The notes beneath the pieces were generated by a model. That model made no database searches and was not told the DNA's origin. It worked only from the letters and a program-made list of their open reading frames with translations. The translations under genes and the position numbers were made by a program. Positions 28,558 to 38,929 of a stretch of 64,000 nucleotides of DNA are shown here, piece after piece (the stretch's first letter is position 1; each line of letters begins with the position of its first letter). Source of the DNA: Cryptomeria japonica (Eukaryota > Streptophyta > Pinopsida > Cupressales > Cupressaceae); NCBI RefSeq assembly GCF_030272615.1, contig NC_081407.1, positions 267,431,575 to 267,495,574 of the forward strand, written 5' to 3'.

Positions 28558-30165
28558 ATTTCCCTCCAAATTTAAGATTTGATTTTTTTCTATGTTCATT
28601 TCCCTCCAAATTTAAGATTTAATTTTTTTTTTATTAACATAGCTAAAGAGATATATATGCCATTCATTTAACAATGCATTAAAATATTAGAAAACTAAAA
28701 GAAGACTTGTGACGAAACGTAATGCCTTCCCATTCAATACTTTAAGTTGATTGTCATTAGCATCGTGGTTTCAATTATCCATATGTCACACTTGTGTATG
28801 TTTCTTTGAGTGCTTATTGGTGTTTCATCTTCACCATTTTATTTAATAGTTGTTCATTCTAAAGTATTAAAGTATATTAAAGTATTTTTGTATTTAGTGG
28901 TGTGACCACTTTAGTCCATGCATGTTTATACAACTTCCATGTCTAAACATATTGTGGTGTGCCAAGATTCTTTTGAGGTCTTGATGTATTTTATTATGTA
29001 ATTATGTGAGGTCATAATGCACTAATATTATGATTGGCATCTAGAACATGTTATTTTTATGGAGATGCATGTATTATGCTATCATGATAGGTTTATCATA
29101 GTGCTTTATTATATTGCCATTTGTATGTGTATTAGGATTATGGATGATGTATATTGATATTGAATTATTTGGATAGGATGATTTTATGATTTATTCGATG
29201 TTGTATCTAATTGGATTATTTTGTAGTGATTTGTCTATTATATATGTGAAGTAGGTAGATTTGACAAGTGAATTGATTGCGGAGTATTGATAGTTCAATG
29301 AACATTGTTCAACATCTAGCTAGAGTAAAATTGATCCACCTCTCTAAAAATAATAGCTTTAAAAAATCTTTATCACCTCCAAGATCTTGAAAATTGGATT
29401 AGAATTGTGTTTTATTTCTTAGTTGGCTTATGTGGTTTGTTTGATCAGGAAGGCCTTTTGTCGTTTGAAATTCTATATAAATTGAATGGATGATTTTTGG
29501 AACTTTGTTTTTTCCTTTTTCCTTTTTTGTGTGCTTTAAATTAACTCTATTATAAACTAAATTCCTATCTATGTATAAATTTATAAATATGTTGTCTTAG
29601 ATGGACAACTCTTGGTCTTTATGTTGAAACCTTAAGAATTTAATTTAAAACTATAGTAACATGGTCAACTTTGTTCAATTATTAACACAATGGATGCAAG
29701 ACTTGAAGGATTTTACTAAATTGTGAAAAATACACCAAATTATTGTATTACACACAAATTTAATGCACTATAGAAAATTCAATTAAGCTATTTTTTATTT
29801 AGTGTTCATAGAATTAATTCAAAAAATTTAAAATAAGAGCGAGTTAAAACACCACACCATTCAAGGAAGAAAAATTTCAGAGAAGATAATATCTTTATTA
29901 ATTTTTAGTATACCAGATTTTAACAAGAATTCTACACTAAAAGCATGATCCCCTTCTTGAGGATTTTCTCTCTATCTACTACTATTACCTAAAGAACTAA
30001 TTTTTCATAGATTGAAAATTAATTTTTGAGAGAAAGATCCAAAGATTTTACAATATACAATGATTACTTATATAGAAGAAGAAAAGAAGAATGACTAATT
30101 TAGATTAGAATTATAATGCCCATGTAGTTTCTCTATGCCTAGAGTATCCATTGAAAAGCACAACT

Positions 30166-30539
30166 TGTTAGAAATATTGTTGTCATTGCACCAAAAGATC
30201 AACCTATTAATGCTTGATACAATCATTAGACTTATAGAATCCACAGGAGGTGGTTAAGCCATGTCACAAACCCAAGTGTTGCATTGCACAACACAAGGAG
30301 GTCAAGAACACGCACCTTGCAACAATCCCCCCAGCGTAAGTGAGGAGTTTTGAACCTATGACCCAAGCTCTGATACCACTTGTTAAAAGTGTGATTGTTG
30401 TTACACCAAAAGATCGACTTGTTAATACCTGATACAACCACTAGACTTGTAGAATCCACAAGAGGCAGTTAAGCCATGTCACAAACCTGAGCACTGTACT
30501 GCACAACATAAGGAGACCAAGGGCGCACACCTTGCAACA
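30166..30539 (-). mobile_element. TRIM-type miniature LTR retrotransposon (copy 2)
   Basis: Two 159-bp LTRs (30,166-30,324 and 30,381-30,539) begin TGTTA and end CAACA, with 56 bp between them. The primer-site complement GCTCTGATACCA (30,367-30,378) is an exact initiator-Met type, and CAATCCCCCCAGC beside the left LTR is the minus-strand polypurine tract. The target-site duplication CAACT is at 30,161-30,165 and 30,540-30,544. This copy keeps the intact TG start that copy 1 has lost. Confidence 0.93.
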
Positions 30540-30946
30540 CAACTTACATCCTATTAATAGGTTTTCTATTTTTAATCTTCAATTATTACATGCACTAGTA
30601 TTATTAAATATCCATATAAAATTCTATATCACTACTTAGCATGCATAAACCATAGGAATCCAATTTTATAAAGAGAATATATCCTATTTATATCCACTTT
30701 AATTTTGCATGAATAAAATAATTTTAAATAAATTAATTAAATTTAAAAATATAAGTTATGTATAACCTAACATAACAATGATTCTTTTGACTCAAAATTT
30801 GAAATTCAAATTCTCAATTTGTTATAGATTTCTATCTTTCCAATAACCCTTTGAATTGATAATCTATGAAATATTTTTAAGAAAAAACAAAATATTGGTT
30901 CAATTCTACGAGGTATCTTTGTATTGCATTAAAACAAAGCTATAGT

Positions 30947-32176
30947 TGTTGCAAATATGAGTTCATATTGTCATTGATGTCAAACTTTTGGTCTAGATGT
31001 GTAACTTCGTAATACTCTTTGGTCCAGATGTACTCTAGTATAATGCAGTAACAGTGGGTTAGTAATGTGATCATGCGGATATGTGGAGTCTACTTTTGAA
31101 TGCTTTAAAAGGTATATAATGGTGTATCATGAAGTTTCTAAAGCTTTGGTGATGATATCTAATATTCACAATTGGTATTCAGCTAAGTGTCACTATTTCG
31201 ATGAATAGTCTGTCAATTAGTTTTTGGTCTGGATTGTGGCGCATATGTTTCATTTGTTCATGCAATTGTAATATGATGTTAGTGGATATAAATTCCTATT
31301 ATATCTCAATTTTGAAATGCTCAAGTGGTCTACAAGTGAAGATATTTTGGTATAAGTTCTAGTTGGTACTATAACAGAGTGACAATGTATAAGAATGTGT
31401 TACATTTGTCTTCCTTCAGTTGGTTTGATTGATGTAGTTTGTTTATTTAGCTTTCTTCATGACAAGTGATGCTATATTGTGCATCCATAAGTATTCTTGG
31501 TGGTATGCATTGCATCTTGAGTAAGTTGTGCTAGTGTGCATCAATAGCGTTTTCTTTTAGAGCCTACTTATGATGTTTTTGTTTGTGTGGTTGCATAGGA
31601 GTTAACCTTGGAAAGGTTTGGAAGGTGTTTTGACATGGTGTGATGCCTCACATGTTTCATTTGTCTTATGCATTGCCTAGGAGGTTGGTTTTTGGTCGTG
31701 TTCTTTATTTACACGTTGCATCTAATTAAGCCGACCTAATTGATGTTATTATGATTGTACATGGTATATAAAGGATGGACTCATGTTGGAGATGGATGTA
31801 TGAGTTGTGCAAAGATTTGTGAAGCTATGCAAAGATACGTGAATACAGTAGTGCAGAATTATTTTGACAAATAACTATAATCCACACATCAGTGGATGTG
31901 GCTGCCTATAGTTCAACAATATTGTTGTATCTCTTTCATTTGTAATGTATCTTATCCTAAAGAAGTGATCTTCAGTGTTTGCAAGTCTTTTGTATCTTTC
32001 CCTAAGCTTGTGTGCCTCAATCTTGCAAGTCTGCATCAAGGGCAGTGAGATCCTTAGCCTTGAACCTAAACTTTGTAGCCTATTCTTCATATAATGAGAT
32101 AGTTCTCACCATGTGTCTCCCCTCATTGGGTTTTCCATATAAAAATATCGGCATTCATTTGTGATTCTATTCAACA
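30947..32176 (+). repeat. 5' LTR of B2 (1,230 bp)
   Basis: It runs from TGTTGCAAATATGAG to CTATTCAACA, directly before the primer-binding site. It is about 115 bp shorter than the 3' LTR because the U5 stretch between GTGATT and the terminal TTCAACA, including the GATTCACCCC block, is missing. Confidence 0.9.
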
Positions 32177-32178
32177 AT

Positions 32179-32190
32179 TGGTATCAGAGA
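32179..32190 (+). other. Primer-binding site of B2
   Basis: TGGTATCAGAGA follows the LTR end after two bases. It is the initiator-Met-tRNA type. Confidence 0.9.
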
Positions 32191-32245
32191 AAGATTCCTA
32201 AGTTAACAACCTAACAATTGAGGTAGATATGGGAATTAAACACTA

Positions 32246-32304
32246 TGTTTTATTATAAAAGAGGTTAGGATATTATGGAACAACATGAGTGGGGCATTGA
32301 TGTT
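32246..32304 (+). pseudogene. Start of the B2 zinc-knuckle gene
   Basis: A frame from an ATG at about 32,246 (MFYYKRG) passes one stop and continues as DIMEQHEWGIDV, where the LINE is inserted. The same frame resumes beyond the LINE at 34,917 after removing one copy of the 13-bp target-site duplication. The leader between primer site and ATG is only about 55 nt, and no capsid-like domain is encoded before the coiled coil. Confidence 0.6.
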
Positions 32305-32592
32305 TTTTATATTAAAAGCAGCCAAAACAAGGGGGCTGACCTAGGTGTAGAACAAGGAAACAGTGGCAAGCCAACTGTCAGCAGAACATCGGCAAAATTA
32401 TAGCCCTCTTACTTTCCTCTATCAAAAACTATGATCATTCTATGTAAGTTCTACAGATATATAAAAGTCATAATAAACATTTTAAACCTTTTCCATGCAA
32501 GGCAACAAGTGGATAAGTTTACATATAAACAAAACATAAAACTATCAGCCCGTAGGTAGCTAGGACCGAACAAAAAACCAAACTTCTGAGAC

Positions 32593-34449
32593 ATAGAAAC
32601 AGACTATTTCTTTTTTCCATGGCTCCTCTTGGGGAGGAGCTTCCTAGCCCATTCTTTGGTGAGGATTTTGAAAAGGGCCTTGTACTCCTCGTCTTCCTTG
32701 ATTTAAAATTTGTTAGAACTTTCCTGCAGAAGACACAGAGTGGTCGCCGAGCAATGCATCACGTTCAAAGCAAACTTGGAGACGTCTTGTAGCTTGTTTT
32801 CCATTGCCTCCATCCTACTGGTGATTTCTTGCACATTATCAAACAAAACCTCCACTTTCTTGCCCAAATCCACCAAGTTGTTTTCTTCTTCCTCCTTTAT
32901 GCTTCTCACTTCCTTCACCACCATCATTTTCTCGAACCTGAAAGTCGGGGAGGGAGAATTTATTTGGGATTTGGGGCCGGTCTCCAGACTCATAGAATTT
33001 TTCGGGGTTTCAGAGGCATGAGTGGAGCTGACAGAGTGGGGGGTCGAGGTAGACTGGAATAGGGCCACATTCTCAGAAGGGATTGAATTCCCAATTTCAT
33101 GGGAAGAGGAGGGGTCTCTTAGTGATTTTTCAAGAGGTTTGGAGGCCAGTCTCACTGAACGGTGGGGGTGTTGGCCTCATCCATAATTTCTATATCGGAA
33201 TCAATCTCCTGGATTCTAACTTTTTTGGGGGGTTCTAACATCCTCAGGATGACATTTTTTATTTCTCTTGCTGCAAGATCCAATTTCAAGTAGCTGAGGA
33301 GGGCTTGCATCAGGTTTAATGGTAGCAATAATAGGGGCAGTTATCAGTCATATTCTAGATGGAGATAGTTCGGGGCGAGCAAAGGGCCAGGTAGAAGTTG
33401 TAGAGACCAAGGATGAGGCCTTGGTGCAGAATGGGGAAGTCTTTTCCTTTTTTCTTGGCCTCAGCAATATCCTTAACATTAGAATCCAACGAATGAAGCG
33501 GGAAAAACGGAATGGAGATGTAATCCTTGTTTCTAAGGTGGTTAAGGAACGGGAGGTGGTAATAGTAAAAGATTTCATACCTTCCCTCCAAAGTGAAGTA
33601 TTTCATAACAATATAGCAGACCTTGTCCCATGGAGGTAGAAGCTCCTCCCGGTTGAAACCGCCCGCCCTCTTCACCGGGTTTTTGCCTTCACAAAAGAGC
33701 TGGTTCAGATTGGTGGTATCTAAAATGCGACTTTGTTTCTTCCATTTCCTCCCCTCCATAGACAGACCCATCGCTTGAGAAATAACTTCTTCATTTATTT
33801 CGAAGGTAATACCACCCATGGTAACCCTTCTATTCTCCTAGGAAGCCATGAATTGCTTAGACAATCTCTCATCGTTCCCTTTCATGCTTTCCATAAATTT
33901 GTTGATCTCGCCTTCTGAACAAATAAACCACACTGTTGGCTTCGCTTTAAAATCGTCAATTTTGTCGGGTTCCAGTCTTAGCCTGTCACCCCCCATAGAC
34001 GTTTCCTCCAGCTTAGTAGAGTAGAGGAGAAATAGGGTAGCAGAAATACAAAGTCGAACCAAAGCAAGAGCAGAGTTGTGATAAAAACTTATCCAATCCT
34101 GAGATAAAATCACGCAATAAATGATGTGATTATTGCAACCTATGCCTAAGTAGATATCACAATCTTGAAATTTACTATACTCGTGTGGACCCTCAATCCA
34201 GCCAATGTGATTAGACTTATCCCAGTCGTCGCCTTTAATACCACCAATAAACTCCGACCAGATGATAATTAGGAAATTACCATTCCCGATATCAGTACTA
34301 TCCTCATTGATAAACCCCTTTTGAGAGTGATGACAAGGCCATCCGTGGCTACGTGGCAAACCGAGCCCATGATGGGCGGGTTTCCCTTCTAAATTTGAAA
34401 TTTGAAAATTGGCACGCTTCATCTGGTAATGGTTATATGGGTTCATCAT
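32593..34449 (-). pseudogene. Unrecognised long ORF after LINE RNase H
   Basis: Open stretches at 33,838-34,449 and 33,355-33,819 share a frame and are separated by one TAG. A third (32,703-33,155) is in another frame and reads through one stop to a basic C-terminus KLLPKRSHGKKK. The first ATG pair overlaps the end of the RNase H frame (AATGATG...TAA). Visible parts: residues 1-200 with a hydrophobic centre; then RRVTMGGITFEINEEVISQA leading into a domain with FTLEGRY and LPFLNHLRN, which reads like a conserved globular fold; then a Ser/Pro-rich linker and a coiled-coil stretch (VDLGKKVEVLFDNVQEITSR). I do not know its function. It may be a third ORF of this LINE lineage. The basic tail could bind nucleic acid or direct nuclear import (inference). 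Confidence 0.55.
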
Positions 34450-34903
34450 TGGACTTGGTTTTTTCAATCTCCAAGATCACCTTGGTGGTTACTAGTAGCA
34501 GTTTGGGGTTCCTCCAACATCGTAAGTCGTTCTGCAGCCTTCCCACCACCGCCATGGAATCTGCAGCTGCATTCCCTTCTCTAAAGATATATCGAATGGT
34601 GAATCCATCAAGATTAGCCAGAAGCATCCTGGAATCCCTCAAAATAGAATCAACTTTCCACCCAACAACAGATCTACTACTCACCGTTTCCATAATGATT
34701 TGCGAGTCGCCTTCAATTTCTAGATGTTTAATGCCAATGGATGTAGCAAATGTCAGACCCCATAGGAGAGCCATTCCCTTCGCCTGGGTGACAGTATGGT
34801 TCTTAAGGTTGCCCGTGTAAGCTGCCACAGTATTCCCCAAGTGGTCACAGATGATTCCACCTCCAGCTTGGCAGACATTTTGGGCAGACCCATCAAAGTT
34901 CTT
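34433..34903 (-). pseudogene. RNase H domain at the truncated 5' end of G2
   Basis: The minus-strand frame starts at the insertion boundary and shows a plant-type RNase H: Asp in KNFDGSAQ, Asp in IEGDSQIIM and Asp in FREGNAAADSMA. The position of the catalytic Glu carries Lys (TQAKGMALL where AEA is usual), so the enzyme was probably inactive or became so. The frame ends at SNDEPI-stop and overlaps the start of the next ORF. It would be the C-terminal domain of LINE ORF2. Confidence 0.8.
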
Positions 34904-34916
34904 GGGCATTGATGTT

Positions 34917-35990
34917 GTAATAGATATGGATGAATAATTGAGGCATGCTTTAGTAGATCTTGATGATAGAAGAGATAAATGCAAGAAAGCGGAAGAGAAA
35001 ATTTCCTATCTGAGAAATCTACTTGATGAAGGAAGGAAGACCATTGATGACAATGAAACAAAGCTACATGACAAATCCAAAGAATACACCAAACTTGAAG
35101 AAACGATGAACATGTTGAGGAAAGAGTTGAAATAAGATAAATAACAAATTGACAAAGGCGTGAAGCTTAAAGGTGGAAGTGAAGTACTTGATGTGATGAT
35201 GAGTGCTTAGAAGCAAAATAAAGATAAAGGTGGACTTGCGTTTGAAAAAAGTGAAAGCTCTAAGACTCCCAATAAAGAGGATAAAGGAAAGGAAAATATC
35301 GAGGATGAATTGACAAAATATAATGAAGATCACAAGAATTTTATTTTGATATAGAACATGAAGAATTTCAAGAAGACTCATCTTGCTCAAATCAGCTATA
35401 CATCATCCTTTAATTGTAATTTTTTTTCATGCAATAAGTTTGGACATAGAGCTAGTGAATGTAGAAGTCATATCAGATATGTCATTTAGTGGTTAATTCT
35501 ATTCTTGCAATAAGTTTGGACATAAGGAAAATGAGTGTAGAAGCATGATGGCATGGAATGAATATATGAATACAAACTATGGTAGAAATGTTCAATCATT
35601 CAATGGATATTGTTATGCATGCAACAAGTTTGGGCACAAGGTTGTTGAGTGCAGGTCAAATATCAGAAGGAATGGAAGTGTCAAAATGAATGGAAATGTT
35701 AGAATAAATGGAAATGGTCTACAAAAAGGTTTAACTTTTTTATAACTACAATAAATCAAGACACGTTGCTAGGTTATGTAGAGGAAAGAATGAGAAGACT
35801 ACTAGTTCGATAAAGAAGACTACTATGTAGAGGAAAGAATGAGAAGACTACTAGTTCGATAAAGAAGATTAATATCAATGAAGAAAAGGAGAAGAAGAAG
35901 ATGGCATGGGTGAATAAATCAAATAAGAAGGTGGAAGAAAAGAATGAGGATGATTTTGCACCTACTACTGTAGATTCCTCTTCTGGTAAC
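34917..35990 (+). pseudogene. Coiled-coil and CCHC zinc-knuckle protein of B2
   Basis: This continues the frame broken by the LINE. Residues after the junction form a heptad-rich, charged coiled coil (34,938-35,135, for example KAEEKISYLRNLLDEGRK). Then comes a series of zinc knuckles: SCNKFGHRASEC (about 35,435), SCNKFGHKENEC (about 35,505), intact CYACNKFGHKVVEC (about 35,610) and a decayed YNYNKSRHVARLC (about 35,750). A lysine-rich tail follows. Stops and frameshifts interrupt it. CCHC knuckles bind single-stranded nucleic acid, so this is the likely RNA-binding, Gag-like protein of family B, but I see no capsid domain. Element C has the same arrangement on the minus strand. Confidence 0.75.
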
Positions 35991-36409
35991 TAGAAAATAT
36001 GCATTATCTGATGGGGAGAACTGATTGAAGATCTTATGGACCCCCTTGCGGTTTGGATGCTGAGTTGTTTTCAGCATGAAAGAGATTATGAAGATATCTA
36101 TAGAGGTTTTCTAAATGTTTGTGGTGATCTACAGTGTTGTTTGGTTTGTGGATTATAATGAAACAGAGTATCAACTTTTGAGTTATAACAGTAAAATGCA
36201 TTTAAGTCAATAAAACACTAAGTAGGTGCATGCAATGGATAAATCGGATTTTTAAGTTCATTTTTATCACTTGTGACATTGTGGAATTTAAGAGATCTGT
36301 AGTGCAAATGAATTTTCTAGTGTGACAAGTGTGTTTGAAGGGTTTTTACATACTCTAGGTTTTCAGTTAAGTCTATGAAAGTGCAAAACGACTACATTCA
36401 TTAATGTTG
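35991..36409. other. Gap between zinc-knuckle gene and ORF-X in B2
   Basis: No open frame of note. The 36,166-36,410 part is shared with B1 (from about 17,404), so the B1 deletion junction falls in here. It may hold the 5' untranslated part of a separate ORF-X message. Confidence 0.5.
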
Positions 36410-37450
36410 ATCCTGCATTGAATATCCTTATGTGGCAATGGTGAAAGATAGGGAAGGGGCAATTTTAAGGTTTCGATAGTTGTGGATTACACAAAGGATG
36501 TTGGGAATATATTCATGTGCCCCTTGCAAAGATCTGTCATGTGAAATTTAAAAATGTATGGAAGGAACTTACAAAAGATGACCTAAGTATATTCAACAAG
36601 CAATACAAGACTATTCCGGAGATGGGTCTAAACGTTTGGAATGAATTTCTTTCTTTTAGCTATGATGAAGCATGGGTTAAAATAATTCTGATTGAGGTTC
36701 ATAATGATGTGATGTATTTTGACCAACCATATAAAATTATGAAGGATGACATTAGGGCATTGACTAGTTTGTGCTCCACTGATACTATTCTAGTGAAGAT
36801 GGTGAAAAATGATATTTTTGTGTAGCTTACTGGTTCAGTGTATGATAGAAGAGCTTTGAATGTGGAGGATATTTTTGATCTAGCAGTTCATTATGTAACC
36901 AAGTGTTTGGTGTATAAGATCTACTATCAGAATTGTGAGGGTTCTACCATCGTGATAGCAATATACACTACACATAAAATGGTTGTTGCTAGAGAAAGGT
37001 TTAATCTTTGTGAACTTTTGAGGCAACAATAACTAGAAAACTTAGAGAGAACAAAGAAGAGAAAATATAAATTCAGGTATGGGTCTCTGATTATCTGTTT
37101 GGTGTTTATGTTCATGAATGAAGTTCTAGGGATTAATAATAATGTTTAAGATAATTTTTCTCCTATTGTGGTATAAATTAGGTATCATGTTAGGTCTTAT
37201 GGGATAAATGGAGATGCATAAAACACCCCATACTCAGGGTGGTTCAATAATTTTCAAGATAGAGTGCAAGAGATGGAGAGGATTCTAGCAAATTTGGTCC
37301 GAAAATACAAAGACGAGTTTACTTTTCTAGTAAGTAGAGATCACTACTACATTGAAGCAGTTGAGCCAAGAACTACTTGGCTACTTGACCTACCTTATGA
37401 GGTGTTTGTGGAAGATGTGGAGAAGAAATTTGAGATGTTGATGAAGTTTT
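36410..37450 (+). pseudogene. ORF-X of B2, part before element C
   Basis: Open stretches at 36,517-36,825, 36,838-37,032 and from 37,264 to the element C boundary share one frame and are separated by stops. Together they give the N-terminal region of an unknown protein: VWKELTKDDLSIFNKQY, SFSYDEAWVKIILIEVHND, DRRALNVEDIFDLAVHYV, then HYYIEAVEPRTTWLLDLPYE. The matching region in element C has VFKPQWVKFVLSRVHDD and DYYYVNAVEPKTQSLPPMGYE at the same relative places, so the two are homologous. No catalytic motif of a retroelement enzyme is visible. Element C is inserted shortly after, within the MLMKF stretch. Confidence 0.7.
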
Positions 37451-38642
37451 TGTTAGGTCCAACAAGGAAAGCTAATGTACTGAGAGGGGAGGGGTGAATC
37501 AGTACATCAAAACATTTCTTCAAAAATAATCTTACTGATAAACATAAACTGTGTATAGCTTATCTCATAATATATAAAGCTAAAACATAATCATAGAAAT
37601 AACATCCATACACATTTCACTCCATAACACAAATATTTTGGTTACGCAGAAACTCTTTGATAGAGAGAAAAACTGCGGTGGGGATGGCACCCACAACTTC
37701 ACTACTGCAATAATAAAGGTTGCTCAATTAGAGCTACATGTTTAGCTATTTCTGATAGCTTACCCTGTTAGGAGTATCAAGATCTTTAGATCTACCTTGC
37801 TAAAGGATTTTACAAACACTTTTACAAAATGTTGTACCTGGTTAAAGGTTTTACAATTTATAGACTTTGTTAGAGTCTTTTACCCTATTAAAGGTTTCTA
37901 ACACAACTCAAAATAATTCAATCAAAATCTTTACAAAATATCTGCAACTTTACATCTAAAATGTTATAGCAGACTCTATGTGCTCAATATGAAATTACCA
38001 TGCTCATAGCATACCTCGGTAATTGATAAATCAACTCGGTGACCTCTTCTGTATACTCTGTCCCTTAAGCTGTTTTCAAAAAAACCTTCTCGGTGACCAC
38101 TGAATATCTCTGTCACTCTTCATATCTTATCTTCTCTCATGATTTTCATTTTCAAATCATCAATCTTCCCTCTCTATGTTAGATACTCAAATCACTCTGA
38201 ATATATAGATCTCTGAGGTGGTGATCTTGTGCATACATCGATCATACAAACATGTTTTATCGAATGAATAAACATAGAAATTATTTCATTGGATAAACTT
38301 CCTCAAAATCATACAAAATCTTTAAGTGCAATTCCCTATGTAATAACGGTTCCCTGATCTCGAATTTTGTAACACGTTTCCACATATGTGTCCAGGTTCA
38401 TTGAATCCGGTAACACGTTTCCACTCGGTTCAGATTGACTCGGTATACCTTCTTTGCTACTCGGTAGACATAGGAACTTTACTCGGTAGGCAGCTCGGTA
38501 TTACTCATCTCGATGACTAGCCTTTCTTCTGTAACCGACAGCCTTAGTACTTACCGACTGAATATTTCGGTAGTATTAACCGACTAGAGTATATAGGATG
38601 ACTTTGGACATAAAACTAATGACAACTTAGTAAATGGTAACA
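37451..38642 (-). repeat. 3' LTR of element C
   Basis: The termini are TGTTAGGTCC and GGTAACA on the plus strand. The LTR is dotted with CTCGGT/ACCGAG words and has three ACCGAC hexamers (38,534-38,539, 38,553-38,558, 38,579-38,584) near its U3 start. Confidence 0.95.
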
Positions 38643-38654
38643 ATCTCCCCTTTT
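38643..38654 (-). other. Polypurine tract of element C
   Basis: The minus strand reads AAAAGGGGAGAT directly before the 3' LTR start TGTTAC, a textbook plus-strand primer. Confidence 0.9.
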
Positions 38655-38929
38655 GACATTAGTTTGGTATGTTTGACAAAACTCCTTTCAAAGTCATGAC
38701 ACAAAATCTATATACTTACAAAATTTGACTGAAATGACAGTATATACATTTGTTTAAATACATACTTCAAATACATACTCCCCTTATCAATATGTTGTAC
38801 ATAACTTGATTTGCATGCTTCTGATATTCCATGCTCCCCCTGTCAATGTCATCTGTACACTCGGTAGATAGTATAAAACTCTGTACTCTGTATACTCTGT
38901 ACACTCCCCCTTTTTGACAAACATCAAAA

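Larger units (their letters stand above)
32305..34903 (-). mobile_element. 5'-truncated LINE inserted in B2 (G2)
   Basis: A 2,599-bp insertion is flanked by the perfect 13-bp duplication GGGCATTGATGTT (32,292-32,304 and 34,904-34,916). On the minus strand it begins inside an RNase H domain and ends in a short A-run (TATAAAAAA), as a target-primed retrotransposon should. After the RNase H frame comes a second long reading frame (34,449 to about 32,593). RT and endonuclease are absent through 5' truncation. The same RNase H-then-ORF order is seen at 3,193-5,535. Confidence 0.88.

Noticed and set aside
32622-32640. Perfect hairpin GCTCCTC-TTGGG-GAGGAGC near the LINE 3' end as an RT recognition structure
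   Set aside because: It falls within the coding sequence for the basic C-terminal tail of the extra ORF, and G1 has no clear counterpart.
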